64,000 nucleotides of DNA, taken from positions 15,095,373 to 15,159,372 of the forward strand of contig CM043792.1 in assembly GCA_023974075.1 (NCBI GenBank), read 5' to 3'. This document shows, in pieces, positions 1 to 21,925 of this stretch; position 1 is the stretch's first letter; the number at the start of each line of letters is the position of its first letter. The notes below the pieces were generated by a model, which saw only the letters and a list, made by a program, of their open reading frames with translations, did no database searches and was not told the origin of the DNA. Both the position numbers and the translations under genes were made by a program. The stretch comes from Chaenocephalus aceratus (taxonomy: Eukaryota > Chordata > Actinopteri > Perciformes > Channichthyidae).

Positions 1-249
1 ATAAACAAAAAGGAGATTTTAGGGATGATCAGCCCTTCTCAGAATCTTAGTTGTGTACTTACTATATGTCACTCTCAGACATTTCGAGACATCATTTTCG
101 TTTCAGTCATTACAGCTGTGACTCACAATGTATCAAGTGTGCTATTACACTATTGACTGTATTCAATGTTCTTTAGAGACTAAGGGTGACTTCGTGAAAT
201 GCACTATGACTTTACATTATGACGTTCATAACAGTTCTATTGTCTTTTA

Positions 250-449
250 CATTACATTACATGTCATTTGTTAGACGCTTTTATCCAAAGCGACTTACAT
301 ACATTCAGTACTGTGGACAATCCCCACAGGAGCAATTTGGGGTGAAGTGTCTTGCCCAGGGACACAACGACATGCTGACTGCAGTGGGACTCGAACATGC
401 TATCCCCTGATTTGATGTCCATCATACTATCGACTGAGTCACAGCCTCC
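250..449 (-). repeat. tRNA-derived SINE, near full length
   Basis: Read on the minus strand, this has a Pol III A-box-like stretch (GTGACTCAGTCG, about 442-431) and a B-box-like stretch (GTTCGAGTCCC, 396-386), spaced about 35 bases apart as in a tRNA-derived SINE head. The body runs into a tail (GCTTTGGATAAAAGCGTC) that recurs at about 20740 and 63545 in this window. The head identifies it as tRNA-derived rather than just a dispersed repeat. I do not name the family. Exact ends are uncertain. Confidence 0.65.
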
Positions 450-2509
450 TTCACCTGTTTTTATAGAAGCCATTGAATTGAAACCTGGCATGCTTACTGA
501 TTTCTTAGTTTGCTCAAGGAAGCACTTACTGGAATATCAGTGACATGAGTAAAGGAATTATATTGTCCTTTTGTACCCTGTGATTAGATTACCATTTTTT
601 CGACAATTGGACAAACAGCTGGCACATTTCTAGCATTTTCTTTTCCATGACTTATTAATTATCATACAGTAGTGTGCCCTTTGGGACTGTACACACTGGG
701 TCACTGATCATCCTGCAGAGAGTGCCCATAGACAATGTGCCATAGCAATCATCCACTTTATGTAGGTGTTGCACTCATGGGAAACGTAATGCAATGCATG
801 TAAAGGCATGATGAGGGAAACAGATGATACAGTTAAAGTCACATCATGCTCTTATGTGCCTTAATGATCCTGAGATACTATTTGTAATTTCAACCCAAGT
901 TCTCCAACAGTGAGAGCAGGAAATACTAGCCTAATTCAGAACATGAGAAAAGAGAAACCTATTCTCCCATGATTTAGCTCTTCATCGATGTGATCTATTC
1001 TCCGACATCCACACCATGCAGATGCACCTTTTTCACATATCAGAGAAAGAGGAACTTGTGTCACGTTTGTTAGACAATTTCAGTCATGTCCCTTGATGTA
1101 ACAAAAAAAAAAACCCGCCATATGATGTCAGCGAGAGTCATTTCTGAAACTGACGTGATTCAGGTGAAACTAAACATATGTACTTTTAGGTTTAGGTTTA
1201 AGGTTACTCTAAACGGAAAAATGCGCAAAAAAGCTGTACACTGCAATGCCACTAAAACGTATTAAAGCCCCTTACAATATATAATATTGTTTTTATAAAG
1301 ACCATACTGAGCCTTATACATCACTAATATTAGTTACCCTCGTGCTTATTATGCGAACATTTGCCAGAAGGTCTGCTCTTATGTAAACAAATATAATGAC
1401 AATAATATGCTTATAATGTTCTGGTTTTGTTGACCCTATGGGAGATGAGTATTTAGTGTATAGTATTCATTTAGCTAGTTAGTGCTTGTATTACATTGGA
1501 TTTTATAATTCGCTTTCCCCTTCTGTATGTACATTTGGATGGGAAAAGCATGAAGTGTGCAGACTAATTCATGTAGGGCTTCATAAAGTACATGCATGCA
1601 CTGATGTGGGAACATAGACACATGTTGATTGCATTTCAGGCACTTGTTTTAACTTTGTGTATGTTCCGCACTCTCTTTCTATCAGCAAGAAGCAATACTT
1701 AAGCTCCTGGAAACAGAAAGCAAAATGTAGTTTCTTTTCGAGAACTGTTCCGAGTCATCAGTTATCAAGGTTCATCAGAGTTTAGTTAAACATCTGATCT
1801 TTTATCTAAACTCTGCAAACTAGTGGGCAATGTCACTATCACTAATGATTAGGCAGCATTTAGATGGTAATGCAACAGTATTGAAAGTTGCAAGCCTCTT
1901 GAATGTAAGAGGCTTAAATAAAGGGTTCCATTAGTTGTTAAATGTGAATTCTAGAGGACTTGGTGTAGGGTCTGTTAGTTTACAGCCTGCGGGCCTCAGG
2001 GGAACAGTGTAGCTGTGTTATGTTAAGATGAGAATGCAACAGAACCTAAAATGTGGATCTGATGGATAATGGTTGTCTCTGCAGGCTGTGAGCATTAATG
2101 AGAGTATACTGTTCTTGTTGCACTGTGCTTCGCTTAAAGAATATATAAAGGAATGTAATTAGATCCAATCTTATATATCAAAACGGGTGTTTCTCTGGTT
2201 TCCATTCATATCTTTCAAAAGCATAGACAAAGGAAGTGTGGTCGTGTTTGAGATCCAAGATTATATATTTCTATATGCTTAGAGAGTCGATATATATTTC
2301 TCAGTGCAGGCGTAGTGTTTCTCTGAACAGGAAGTGGCTGTTGAGAATACAAAACCCTCGCAAGAGCCTCTTTCATTTTCAGTAAAAACTTGACATTTAG
2401 CTATTTCTCTTTTGTCAGTGAAACTTCTTTTTACATTACATGTCAGTATTGGTCTCCTCCAAAATGGTCTCTGCTCTAGTAATGTTGTTACCCCCCATTC
2501 TTGTTGTAG
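450..2509. other. Upstream flank or first intron of stat3, no gene seen
   Basis: AT-rich DNA with no coding similarity I can recognise. It ends with a polypyrimidine stretch and acceptor (TTGTTGTAG, 2501-2509) in front of the first coding exon of stat3. At least one untranslated stat3 exon must therefore lie further upstream, either in this stretch or outside the window. I could not identify it. Confidence 0.5.
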
Positions 2510-2525
2510 GCTTGAGGAGGTGTAA

Positions 2526-13495
<10,970 letters not shown>

Positions 13496-14590
13496 GGAGA
13501 GTCGCCACGTTTCTTCATTTTCTTCCTTGGGATTTGGTATTATGTTGTGAAAGAGATGTTATAATTTTCCCACCTCCTGTACAGTTTGTTTCTTGTTTCT
13601 GTGTAAAAGAAAATGTCTACTTTTCACAGAGAAGGGATCGAAATGGTTTTGAAAGATGTTTTAAATCTTTTAAAAGAGGATTTCCACTCATTTAAAGTTT
13701 GACTGTCCATCTTTAGCTCAGTGTGTGATTGTAAGCGTCTTCCCGCTCCTGTTCTGTTCTTCCCCATCTGCATAGATGTCCTGATTACTCTTTTCAGTAT
13801 CTGGAATTATATTTTTGAGAACATTGTATTTTTGCCTTTTTGAAACGGCTATGAACTCTTGTGTTCTTTTCTTTTGAATAAGAAAGTGTAAGTAGAATAA
13901 TTGTTGCATACAGTAAGCTTTGCCGGTTTGGAATTGTATTGTTCTGATGCATTTAATGGTCCTTTTTAAATATGTACTATTGCATTTTTAGTGGCCGCCA
14001 AATGTTTTGTCACATGCGTCTCACAATACCTTTGTTTCATATCAAACGGTTTGTTTCTTGAATGAAATATTTCCAATATTTCTTAGAGCCATTTGAAGTG
14101 TTAAAAAACTGCAGAGAGATGATATAACAATTTATGGATATTTTCCTGTAAAGTTATTTCCCCTTATAGTGAGAAATTACATGATATAACCAGTACAAGT
14201 TGTTTTGAAAGCAGTTTTTTGTCACTCCCACCCCATATAAAACTGTAATTTGTGATCATGTGAGTTGCACATGCTTTAAAATTAGCAGTTTTATTGTTTG
14301 TGTTGTGCCTGAATTCACATGATCAGATATGTAATGTAAATCATTGTATGAACAATTTATTTTAAGACAACCTTGTTGTTAAAATAATCATGGATGAGAA
14401 AGAGATATTTCCCTCTAACACAGCAAGGAGTGTTGACTTTTAACCTTTCATACAGCTTGTAAACTCTGAGATAAATGCAAGCCACATCTGTCTGTCATGC
14501 AATGAAATGTCAAGAGGATTTCTGTACAATACGATGTAACTACTCATCAATTGACATAAGGTAATAAAAACAAGTTAGCACTAAAGTAGT
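13496..14590 (+). other. stat3: stat3 3' untranslated region with poly(A) signal
   Basis: AT-rich sequence after the TGA, with several short ATTTA-like tracts. AATAAA at 14563-14568, followed by GT-rich sequence near 14600, marks the likely cleavage site about 14580-14590. The length (about 1.1 kb) is ordinary for a vertebrate STAT mRNA. The end is inferred from the signal alone. Confidence 0.7.
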
Positions 14591-15640
14591 CAAGTCATTG
14601 GTTGGTGTCATTATTCACTTGCAAGTTAATGATACAAACATGATGGGAGTTTTAGCACTTGAAATGGAAATATGTTAAATAGGAAATACATTTGTCTGCC
14701 AAACATTCACAAGAACAAATCAATAACTTGTTAAAATACAGTTCAACAAAATAGTCTTCCATGTGTGACCTGCAACAGAAAATATGTGCAAAAGGGCAAA
14801 CTTAAGCAAACCACCAACCGCACTGTCACACCACCAAGTGTTTCATAATACAAACCAGAGAATAACTCAAACAGGTTTTATGGCTGTGAACTTCATTCCT
14901 GAGATAAATCACTGGCTGATAGCATTTACTGGGAATATCCTCAAATGCAGCAATATAGATAGGAAGCCAGACGATTAACAACGAGAGTCCAAGATTTAAG
15001 AGAAATAATAAAGCAATGTGTGAAATATGCACGCAATAAACACGTTATCTTTATGAGGCGTCTGTTGGTCTGAATGCTGTGGGAACAGAGCTGAAGTGTA
15101 ATGCAGCACAGATTGTTCTGGAAACAAAATGAATTTTAGTTCATTGACTTCATATGGTGATCTGGGAGTTTGACTTGATATTGATTGATAAATATTCCTT
15201 TAGGGAAGGCTATTTCATGGTCCAAGAAGAGACAACATCTAAATTAGGGACGTTTAATTTAGATGGAAAATCAGTCCCATGTTTCTTTTTTATTGGTATT
15301 TTCAATTGAATTAAAATAAAAAAGTAAATAACACATGAATTAACGTGTGTCAAGTGAAATGACAAGAGTGCGAAACCTATGGTTAGTTTGGCTAAAATAT
15401 GTATACTTAAAATGTGTGACAAACCTTGTTGTCAGGGGTCATTTAGTGTTGTTGTAAAACAGGAGGTCATTTTAGCCAATTCATTTTGTATAATGCAGTG
15501 ATTTGGATATTACACGTCATTCATGCATACAATGTGATGTCATCCCACTTCCTTTTTCAATTCGAAGAAATAACAGTGTCTCTAGCCATGAGATTTCCCT
15601 GACAGGAAACCCCCATATTGTATCTGTTCACTTCAGCTCC
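14591..15640. other. Intergenic, no feature recognised
   Basis: AT-rich sequence downstream of the stat3 cleavage site. No coding similarity or named repeat was seen. Confidence 0.6.
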
Positions 15641-15907
15641 ACTACATCTCCAGCTGTACCGTGATGAGATCAGCTGCAGTGGTTTCCCATGAGTCCTTGG
15701 AGAGCATGTGACAGCTGAGATAAAGCCTGCAGCTAAACAAACAGGGACAGTATAGGCAGCAGTCTGTGCATTCCTGGACCTCTGGCCTGATCTCCAGCTC
15801 TCTCTGAGCCCTGGTTGCCTCTGGTAGTCCGTGAGAGGCAGGGAGCACAGACTGGTTTGAGGAGAGGAAGAGGGGCGGGGAGAGGAACAGCTATTACCGG
15901 CAGCAGC

Positions 15908-15920
15908 TGCTGACTCAGCT
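15908..15920. promoter_or_regulatory. Maf/AP-1-type palindrome
   Basis: TGCTGACTCAGCT matches 12 of 13 positions of the T-MARE consensus (TGCTGACTCAGCA), bound by Maf and NF-E2-related factors, with an AP-1 core. It lies in a locally GC-richer block (about 15640-15950) just upstream of the long GT repeat. Function is inferred only from the motif. Confidence 0.35.
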
Positions 15921-15994
15921 GTCTGAGGAAGCAACTGTCACCCTTCACTTGGCTCACAGCCAATCTGCAGGATCAATGAGGCTTCAACAGGGTG

Positions 15995-16185
<191 letters not shown>

Positions 16186-16907
16186 TGAGACTGATGAGGA
16201 CTTTTTGACATAGATGCGGGAAATGAAGTTATGTATAGTGTTTCTGCATCATAGGGGACTTTTATTTTTATTTTTACTAAGCTTTGACAGAGTAGTTGTT
16301 GCTTTGTAGGCTTTTATTTTTACAAAGCTGGTAAACACATTATATCATATATTATAATACTTCTCCAATTGTTTTATCCTTAAAAAAACAGTAAAGTATT
16401 TTCAATGATTTACTAAAATCAAGGATAAAAGTACTTTTTCTTATTTGGATTTTGGTCAAAAGTCAAGAGTAACATTATAACAGAAGAAGTGAACATTCCT
16501 TTCTTACCTTTCTTCAACATTCAACATGGCTCCACATGGTTGCTGTTTCCTTTCTCTCTTTTGGGGTTTTTATCCCAAATAGCAATATATACCTCTCTTC
16601 TTAGTTGCACACATTGACCTATAAATCGTGGCAGGTTTAACATGTAAAAGCAAGAACACATTTCCTCTATTAATGCCCTGTATTAAGTTTAGTTTAGTTT
16701 AGTACCAGAAGGTGTCGCTATTCTCCAGATTTAGTTAAACACATTTAGTAGATGCAATGAGTTTAATAGACATTATTGAACGACTGTACTGTGCTGTACA
16801 ATAGATTCTACTTTATTTTCATTAAAAAAACGTTTGGCACAGAGAAGCTAGTCAGAAACCTGCAGAAAATACTGGTACTCATTTAATTTAGTAGTAAATA
16901 ATCAACA

Positions 16908-17063
16908 TTCTTCTTCTTCTTCTTCTTCTTCTTCTTCTTCTTCTTCTTCTTCTTCTTCTTCTTCTTCTTCTTCTTCTTCTTCTTCTTCTTCTTCTTCTTC
17001 TTCTTCTTCTTCTTCTAATATTATTATTATTGTTATTGTTATTATTATTATTATCATTATTAT
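16908..17063. repeat. TTC trinucleotide microsatellite with ATT-rich tail
   Basis: An uninterrupted TTC tract (16908-17016, about 36 units) passes into irregular ATT repeats to about 17063. The pure homopurine/homopyrimidine tract can form triplex DNA. Confidence 0.95.
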
Positions 17064-17325
17064 GTGATTTTGCTTGATGAAAGTATCAGTTAAAGTTATT
17101 TGTTAGTTTCCAAAAGAAAATACCCATAACCATTATTCGTTCAGAATACACTTGGTTCAGACAACAACAAAACAAAACATATGTATATTTAAAGAGCGAA
17201 TACAAAATGTGGCTGTTATTGTAATTAACACCTCCTTCAGTCTGATTCCAGCTAGAGAAAAACCATCCATCATCAGCAGGACAGAAATCCACAGAAAGTG
17301 TTTCTCACTCACACATTGAAGAAGC

Positions 17326-17494
17326 ACCGGAAGTGGGCGGTTTATCTGAGAGAGGGGGGGGAGAGAGAGTTGGAAACTACAGGCTGACAGACGGACTGAC
17401 AGAGAGGTTCCTGCTGGAGGTCGCTTACGTCGCTGCAGGCTTTTCGCCGCATTTTATGCAAAACGGACCGCTAGTGTTCAGTCGCTCCACAGAG
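17326..17494 (+). promoter_or_regulatory. Possible TATA-less promoter and untranslated first exon of the next gene
   Basis: A CpG-richer island in AT-rich surroundings. ACCGGAAGTG (17326-17335) is a consensus ETS site and overlaps a GC box (GGGCGG, 17335-17340). CRE-like TTACGTCG follows near 17425. The block ends in CACAGAG and a strong donor GTGAGT at 17495. This layout fits the start of a + strand gene with a non-coding first exon and a long first intron. No coding exon follows within the window, so the gene cannot be named. A bidirectional or regulatory CpG block is the alternative. Confidence 0.45.
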
Positions 17495-20200
17495 GTGAGT
17501 GTGTCACTTTGACCGTGTTTCAAATGTTGTTTTGTGGGAAAAGGTGACCGTCCCCGTTGCGAAACATTATTCTGACAGCGCTTTGTAAACAAACTGAGTG
17601 CGGCTCCGTCTGCACGCACTCAAACCATACAGCCCGCGTGCACGTAGTAACATTTCTGTTACTTTTTCTTTTGTGGTTTTATTAAGCTGAATCAACAGGC
17701 AGGTCCCTGTTATGGTTCTTCAGTCATGTTAACGGACTGAGTTTCCCCCCGTATAGCACTGTCACTGCTGTAAATAACACTGACTCACTGGGAGCTTTCT
17801 AAAATATAGGCTACAAGTTGTTCTATAGGGGAAACCCTCCCTCCCAGTCTGACAGCACTCCAATAAGAGAAACATTACGTCTCAGCCAAGGTGAAATAGG
17901 ACTAAAAAGATAACCAGTAGGCTATACGTTTTATAGAGCCCACGGGAGTCTAATAATGCCTTAATGAGCATGCTTCAGAAGTTTGACAGCCTGGCAGGGA
18001 GCTTTTGTTTCGGGCACTCTGGTTCTGGAATGTTTATATCTTGCTGTATTTAAGTGCAGTTTTGAGCTGCTTCAATTGAGAATATCCATTTTGTGGAATT
18101 GCTTTTACTCTATATTTCAGACCGAAATCTTGTACTTTGTAAAGAAAAGTCATGGCGACTTTTCTCTGACAGTTCTTGTAACTTTCAGATAAAGACTTGC
18201 AGACACACAAAACTAATGCTTTACTTTAGTTTCAACTGTGCAGTAGTTTATTTTCCCACCTAAGCCAGCTGTAACATACAACTGGCTGCTGATTTTATAT
18301 CAACACTTCAACAGGTGCATTTTACGGCTCACTCGTCTAGATCTTCTGCTATTACAAATGTCGTTTCGTTCCATTCCACAAGTTAGTACCAGATAGTATT
18401 TGAATAATAAGATTATTTTAAGGTGACTTCTAATTGAAATAGCATGAATATTTGAACATTGTGGTGATGTTACACAATTTAAAACAAAAAACAACCACAA
18501 AGAACAAAAGAGTCACTCAGTCCTGAATACCATAAATACAGTTGCACTATGGTATGACAGAAGATTTCCAAAAATGTGACTAAAAGTTTGCGTTATCTCA
18601 CTTCTAGAGCTCCACACAGACACACAAAAGGTCTTTATACTGTAGTCATTTTACACTTTAAAAAGAGAAGAAGAATAAATCAGAAACTATAAGCAACTGC
18701 CAGCTCCGTCATGATCATTATCTTACAAAAGCTGAATCGTTAATACGTAAGGAATTGAGTAGAACAGGAGTACGTTTGGTCGTTGTGATTAATTATGTGC
18801 CATTTATCTCCTCGTTGAGCCTCACTATAAAAGAGCATATGCTTGGTTGCTTTACATTGGCTTGTTGATATCTGAAAAAAGCATAAAATGATGGTTCATG
18901 AAGGTCAACACGAAGGTGTCAAATCTGTGACTCACGACTCACTGAATAAAGACCCGGGTTTTTGAGCTTACAAACAGAATTGAAATGTCACTGACGCTTT
19001 GATGCTCTGTGTCTGTGTAAAGATAAGCTTACCTGTACCTTTGTGATATGTATCCTTTGCCATTTTGTTGCCTGATAAATGTTGAATTGCACCGATAAGA
19101 ATTGTGTGTTGTCTTCTTAAAACCTACTGTGTGTGGAGCTGGCGTTGACTCAGTCCCCTTTGGCTCCTTGTATGTGAGAACTGCGTGTTGTGATAACGCC
19201 CTCTGCCCACTGTGGTAATGTCTCCCCTTGAGGCTTCTGTGGGAAAGCTTTGGATGAGTTATTACTACTGTCTGAGTCCTTCCGCCTTACTGAGCAATAC
19301 AAATGGTTAGTTTGCCGACACCTCTCTGTTTGTCTTGGCGGTGTGCCGAACTTTGTCCAAAAAGTTAGTTTGTTGATAGTGATTGATCATTTTGTCATTT
19401 ACAGATGCTGCATGTTTTCTTTCCTATTAAAGCGTAATACTCTGGTTTTGGACAGATCCATTTGAATCACCTTTTTCCCTTTTTATGGACTGATTTTTTT
19501 GGGTGAAACTTCCTTATCAGTTCCCTCTATATCTCAATCTATCGCTCATTTTCTGCATGTCAGCTCTCTCAATCGATTCAACATATATTCAAGCTGTAAT
19601 CTGCAGGAAATACCGGTCAGTGACATTTAGAATGTTACCCTGTTGGCCACGTTACGCTGAATGCTCCCCCTGTCACTGCGGTGCATGGTGCAAGAGAACG
19701 CTGGGCTTTTCTAGGTTTCTGTGAAAACGAGGGAGTTTTGGATCTGCGTGGGAACATGGCTGGTCAGCCCAGAACTGGCGGGCACTCTGTGTTCCTGACA
19801 GAAAGACCCAGATGCTGGAGGAGTATCAACAGGGGACACAGGGGAACCTAATGTGTTAAGCCTTACTGTGCCATGTGCTCACTGCAAGGCTTAAACTAGT
19901 CTGTGCTTCTCACTTGTTCTGTCTCTGCTGCCAGACAAGTGTAAAGTTCAGTGAGCCTGGGAGGGCTGAAGAGTACTGTAAGTAGGAGTAGGAGGTGGAG
20001 GGGAGGGGGGAGAACAGCACAGGAGACATGTTCTTAAGCATTGACATCATGAGTAGCTGGAAGTGAGCCGATTAGAGCAGCGGTTTTGATCTGACTGAGC
20101 CAGGAGTCAAAGGTGCCACATTCACGCACGCCCTAATAAAGTACTAAGCATGGGGCCTCTTCTCCGCATGAACACAGGAGGACATGATGGACAGATAAAA
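17495..20200. other. No coding feature recognised
   Basis: If the block at 17326-17494 is a first exon, this is the beginning of its intron. No repeat family or exon was recognised. Confidence 0.5.
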
Positions 20201-20207
20201 TATTATA

Positions 20208-20345
20208 AAAGATAATAATAAAGCTTTATTTATATAGCACTTTTCATACAACACATGCAGCTCAAAGTACAACAAGAAATTCCCCTCAGATTATTTGTCA
20301 AGAACTTTAAAGGTACATGCAGCGAAATATAACATGTTATCAGGT
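20208..20345 (-). repeat. LINE-type 3' tail, minus strand
   Basis: On the minus strand the sequence AAAAGTGCTATATAAATAAA followed by ATT-type repeats (plus strand about 20210-20245) matches the general form of fish non-LTR 3' ends. The body upstream was not recognised. Confidence 0.4.
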
Positions 20346-20739
20346 TAATAGACACAAGGAGGTCAAATGTATGATAATACAATTAACATAAATAATGGTT
20401 TCTCTCTGACAGATAAGACACAAGACAACTGAGTCGATGCAACAATATCAAATATAAAACCCCATAAAACAAAGTGAACATATAGGTGCAACAGAAATAA
20501 AAGAAAAAGATTAAGACCTATAAAATAAATAAAACAATATAAGGTAGGTAAAGAATAAAAGAACATTCAAAGTGGGGGGTTGCTAATAAAAAGCTATTCT
20601 AAAAACATGTGTCTTTAGCTGGTGTTTAAAAATGTCCACTGAGTTGGCCTCTCTGATATCAGTAAGATGACCACGTCTTCTTGTCTTTGGAGACATGTTG
20701 TGGTAATATTGACCAGGTGAATAATGTAACATGAAAGAC

Positions 20740-20795
20740 TTAATGTAAGTTGCTTTGGATAAAAGTGTCAGCTAAATGTAATGTGATGTGACGAC
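20740..20795 (+). repeat. SINE tail fragment
   Basis: TTGCTTTGGATAAAAGTGTC followed by AGCTAAATGTAATG matches the tail of the SINE at 250-449. No tRNA-like head is attached. Confidence 0.5.
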
Positions 20796-20911
20796 ATGAG
20801 GTTCGGAGTGAAAGAGAAAGGGAAACACATTGTAAGGGAAGTGATCAGGAAGTGTGTGGTGACAAGCACCCTAACCTCCGCCCCCTTTCAGTTGGGCTAA
20901 CGCTAATCCAC

Positions 20912-20925
20912 TGGTCACGTGACCA
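20912..20925. promoter_or_regulatory. 14-bp palindromic E-box
   Basis: TGGTCACGTGACCA is a perfect palindrome containing GTCACGTGAC, the preferred site of TFE/USF-type basic helix-loop-helix factors. It stands in a CG-richer patch (20870-21030). No gene start is evident beside it. Confidence 0.35.
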
Positions 20926-21076
20926 TGAGCTCTTAGGCCAGCAGTGCTCTGATCCATCTGTTGAATAGCGTGCTGATTGTTGGCATCCACAGTCGGCCTT
21001 CCCCATGATCACTGCCCGCCCCTCACAATACACACATTATGTTTGAATCAACTGGCTCCTGCAGTAAGCCAGTTTC

Positions 21077-21420
21077 TTAAAGGTGGGGTATGTCATTTAT
21101 TTCAGAAACACTTTTTGTTATATTCCCTGGAATGCTCTTCACATCCCGATGGCAATGAATATCTTAAGTGCTTTGACTATAAATACATAAAACGACCAAT
21201 CATTTGAGCCGGCCCGGCTAAAATAACTTGGTGGCCTACCTGCCTGTCAGCCTTCCATCTGTGCACTAACTTATCTCGTGCCCTCGTTGGTCATGAGCGC
21301 GTTAGTGTGTGTTGGAGGAGGGGCTCTGTCAGGAAGTCTGAAGGAAGAGGCAGATTTTTTTCCGGTCAAATTCTAGCGCACTCGAGCTGGTTTCTCCAAA
21401 ATTACATACCCCACCTTTAA
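21077..21420. mobile_element. Small inverted-repeat (MITE-like) element
   Basis: It starts TTAAAGGTGGGGTATGTCAT and ends with the near-exact reverse complement (AATTACATACCCCACCTTTAA). The 344-bp interior has no coding capacity. The TTAA ends may include a short target duplication. The superfamily cannot be fixed from this copy alone. Confidence 0.7.
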
Positions 21421-21429
21421 CTGTCAATG

Positions 21430-21925
21430 CTGCACAGTCATACCTCCACTGAATGATTCTATCCCATATTGAATACTGTTTTACAAACTGGTCGTTTTCT
21501 TTTGCCACAAACTAGAAACCCATAGAACAGCTGTACAAGAGAGCTATCAAGGTGTTTGACAGAAAGCCAAATTCATACCACCACTGTACCATCCTTGAAA
21601 AACACAATTTCTTGAGTTTTGACAATTTTAAGTCTTTTAAAAGTATGTGTTTTTTTTTATAAATGTTTACATGGACTGCCCCCCCTCCCCCCCCTTAGGG
21701 GAATTCATCCACCAAAAAGATACTGGACGCTGCACTAGGTCAGAAACCAGAGGAGACTGTGAAGTCCACCGTAGACGGACCACTTTTGGACAAAATGTAC
21801 TTTCCAGGCAGCTCATTGCGGAATAGCCTCCCAACTGAGATACGGGATTGTCCCACTCTCAATAGCTTTAAAGGACAATTTAAAGAATGGTTGAGCAACA
21901 AACAGACATGTAATCACCGCTAAAT
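21430..21925 (+). pseudogene. LINE reverse transcriptase C-terminal remnant
   Basis: The + strand translation, with several shifts and stops, reads YCFTNWSFSFATN, KPIEQLYKRAIKVFDRKPNS, TILEKHNFLSFDNFKSFK and later FKGQFKEW-like pieces. This is the thumb and C-terminal region of a non-LTR retrotransposon reverse transcriptase. It is the same broad type as the fragment at 58636-59260, which covers a more upstream part of the protein. It is dead. Confidence 0.6.

Noticed and set aside
15557..15963. Minus-strand frames of 125 and 76 codons
   Set aside because: Two overlapping frames of similar quality in a GC-richer patch; neither shows a recognisable motif.
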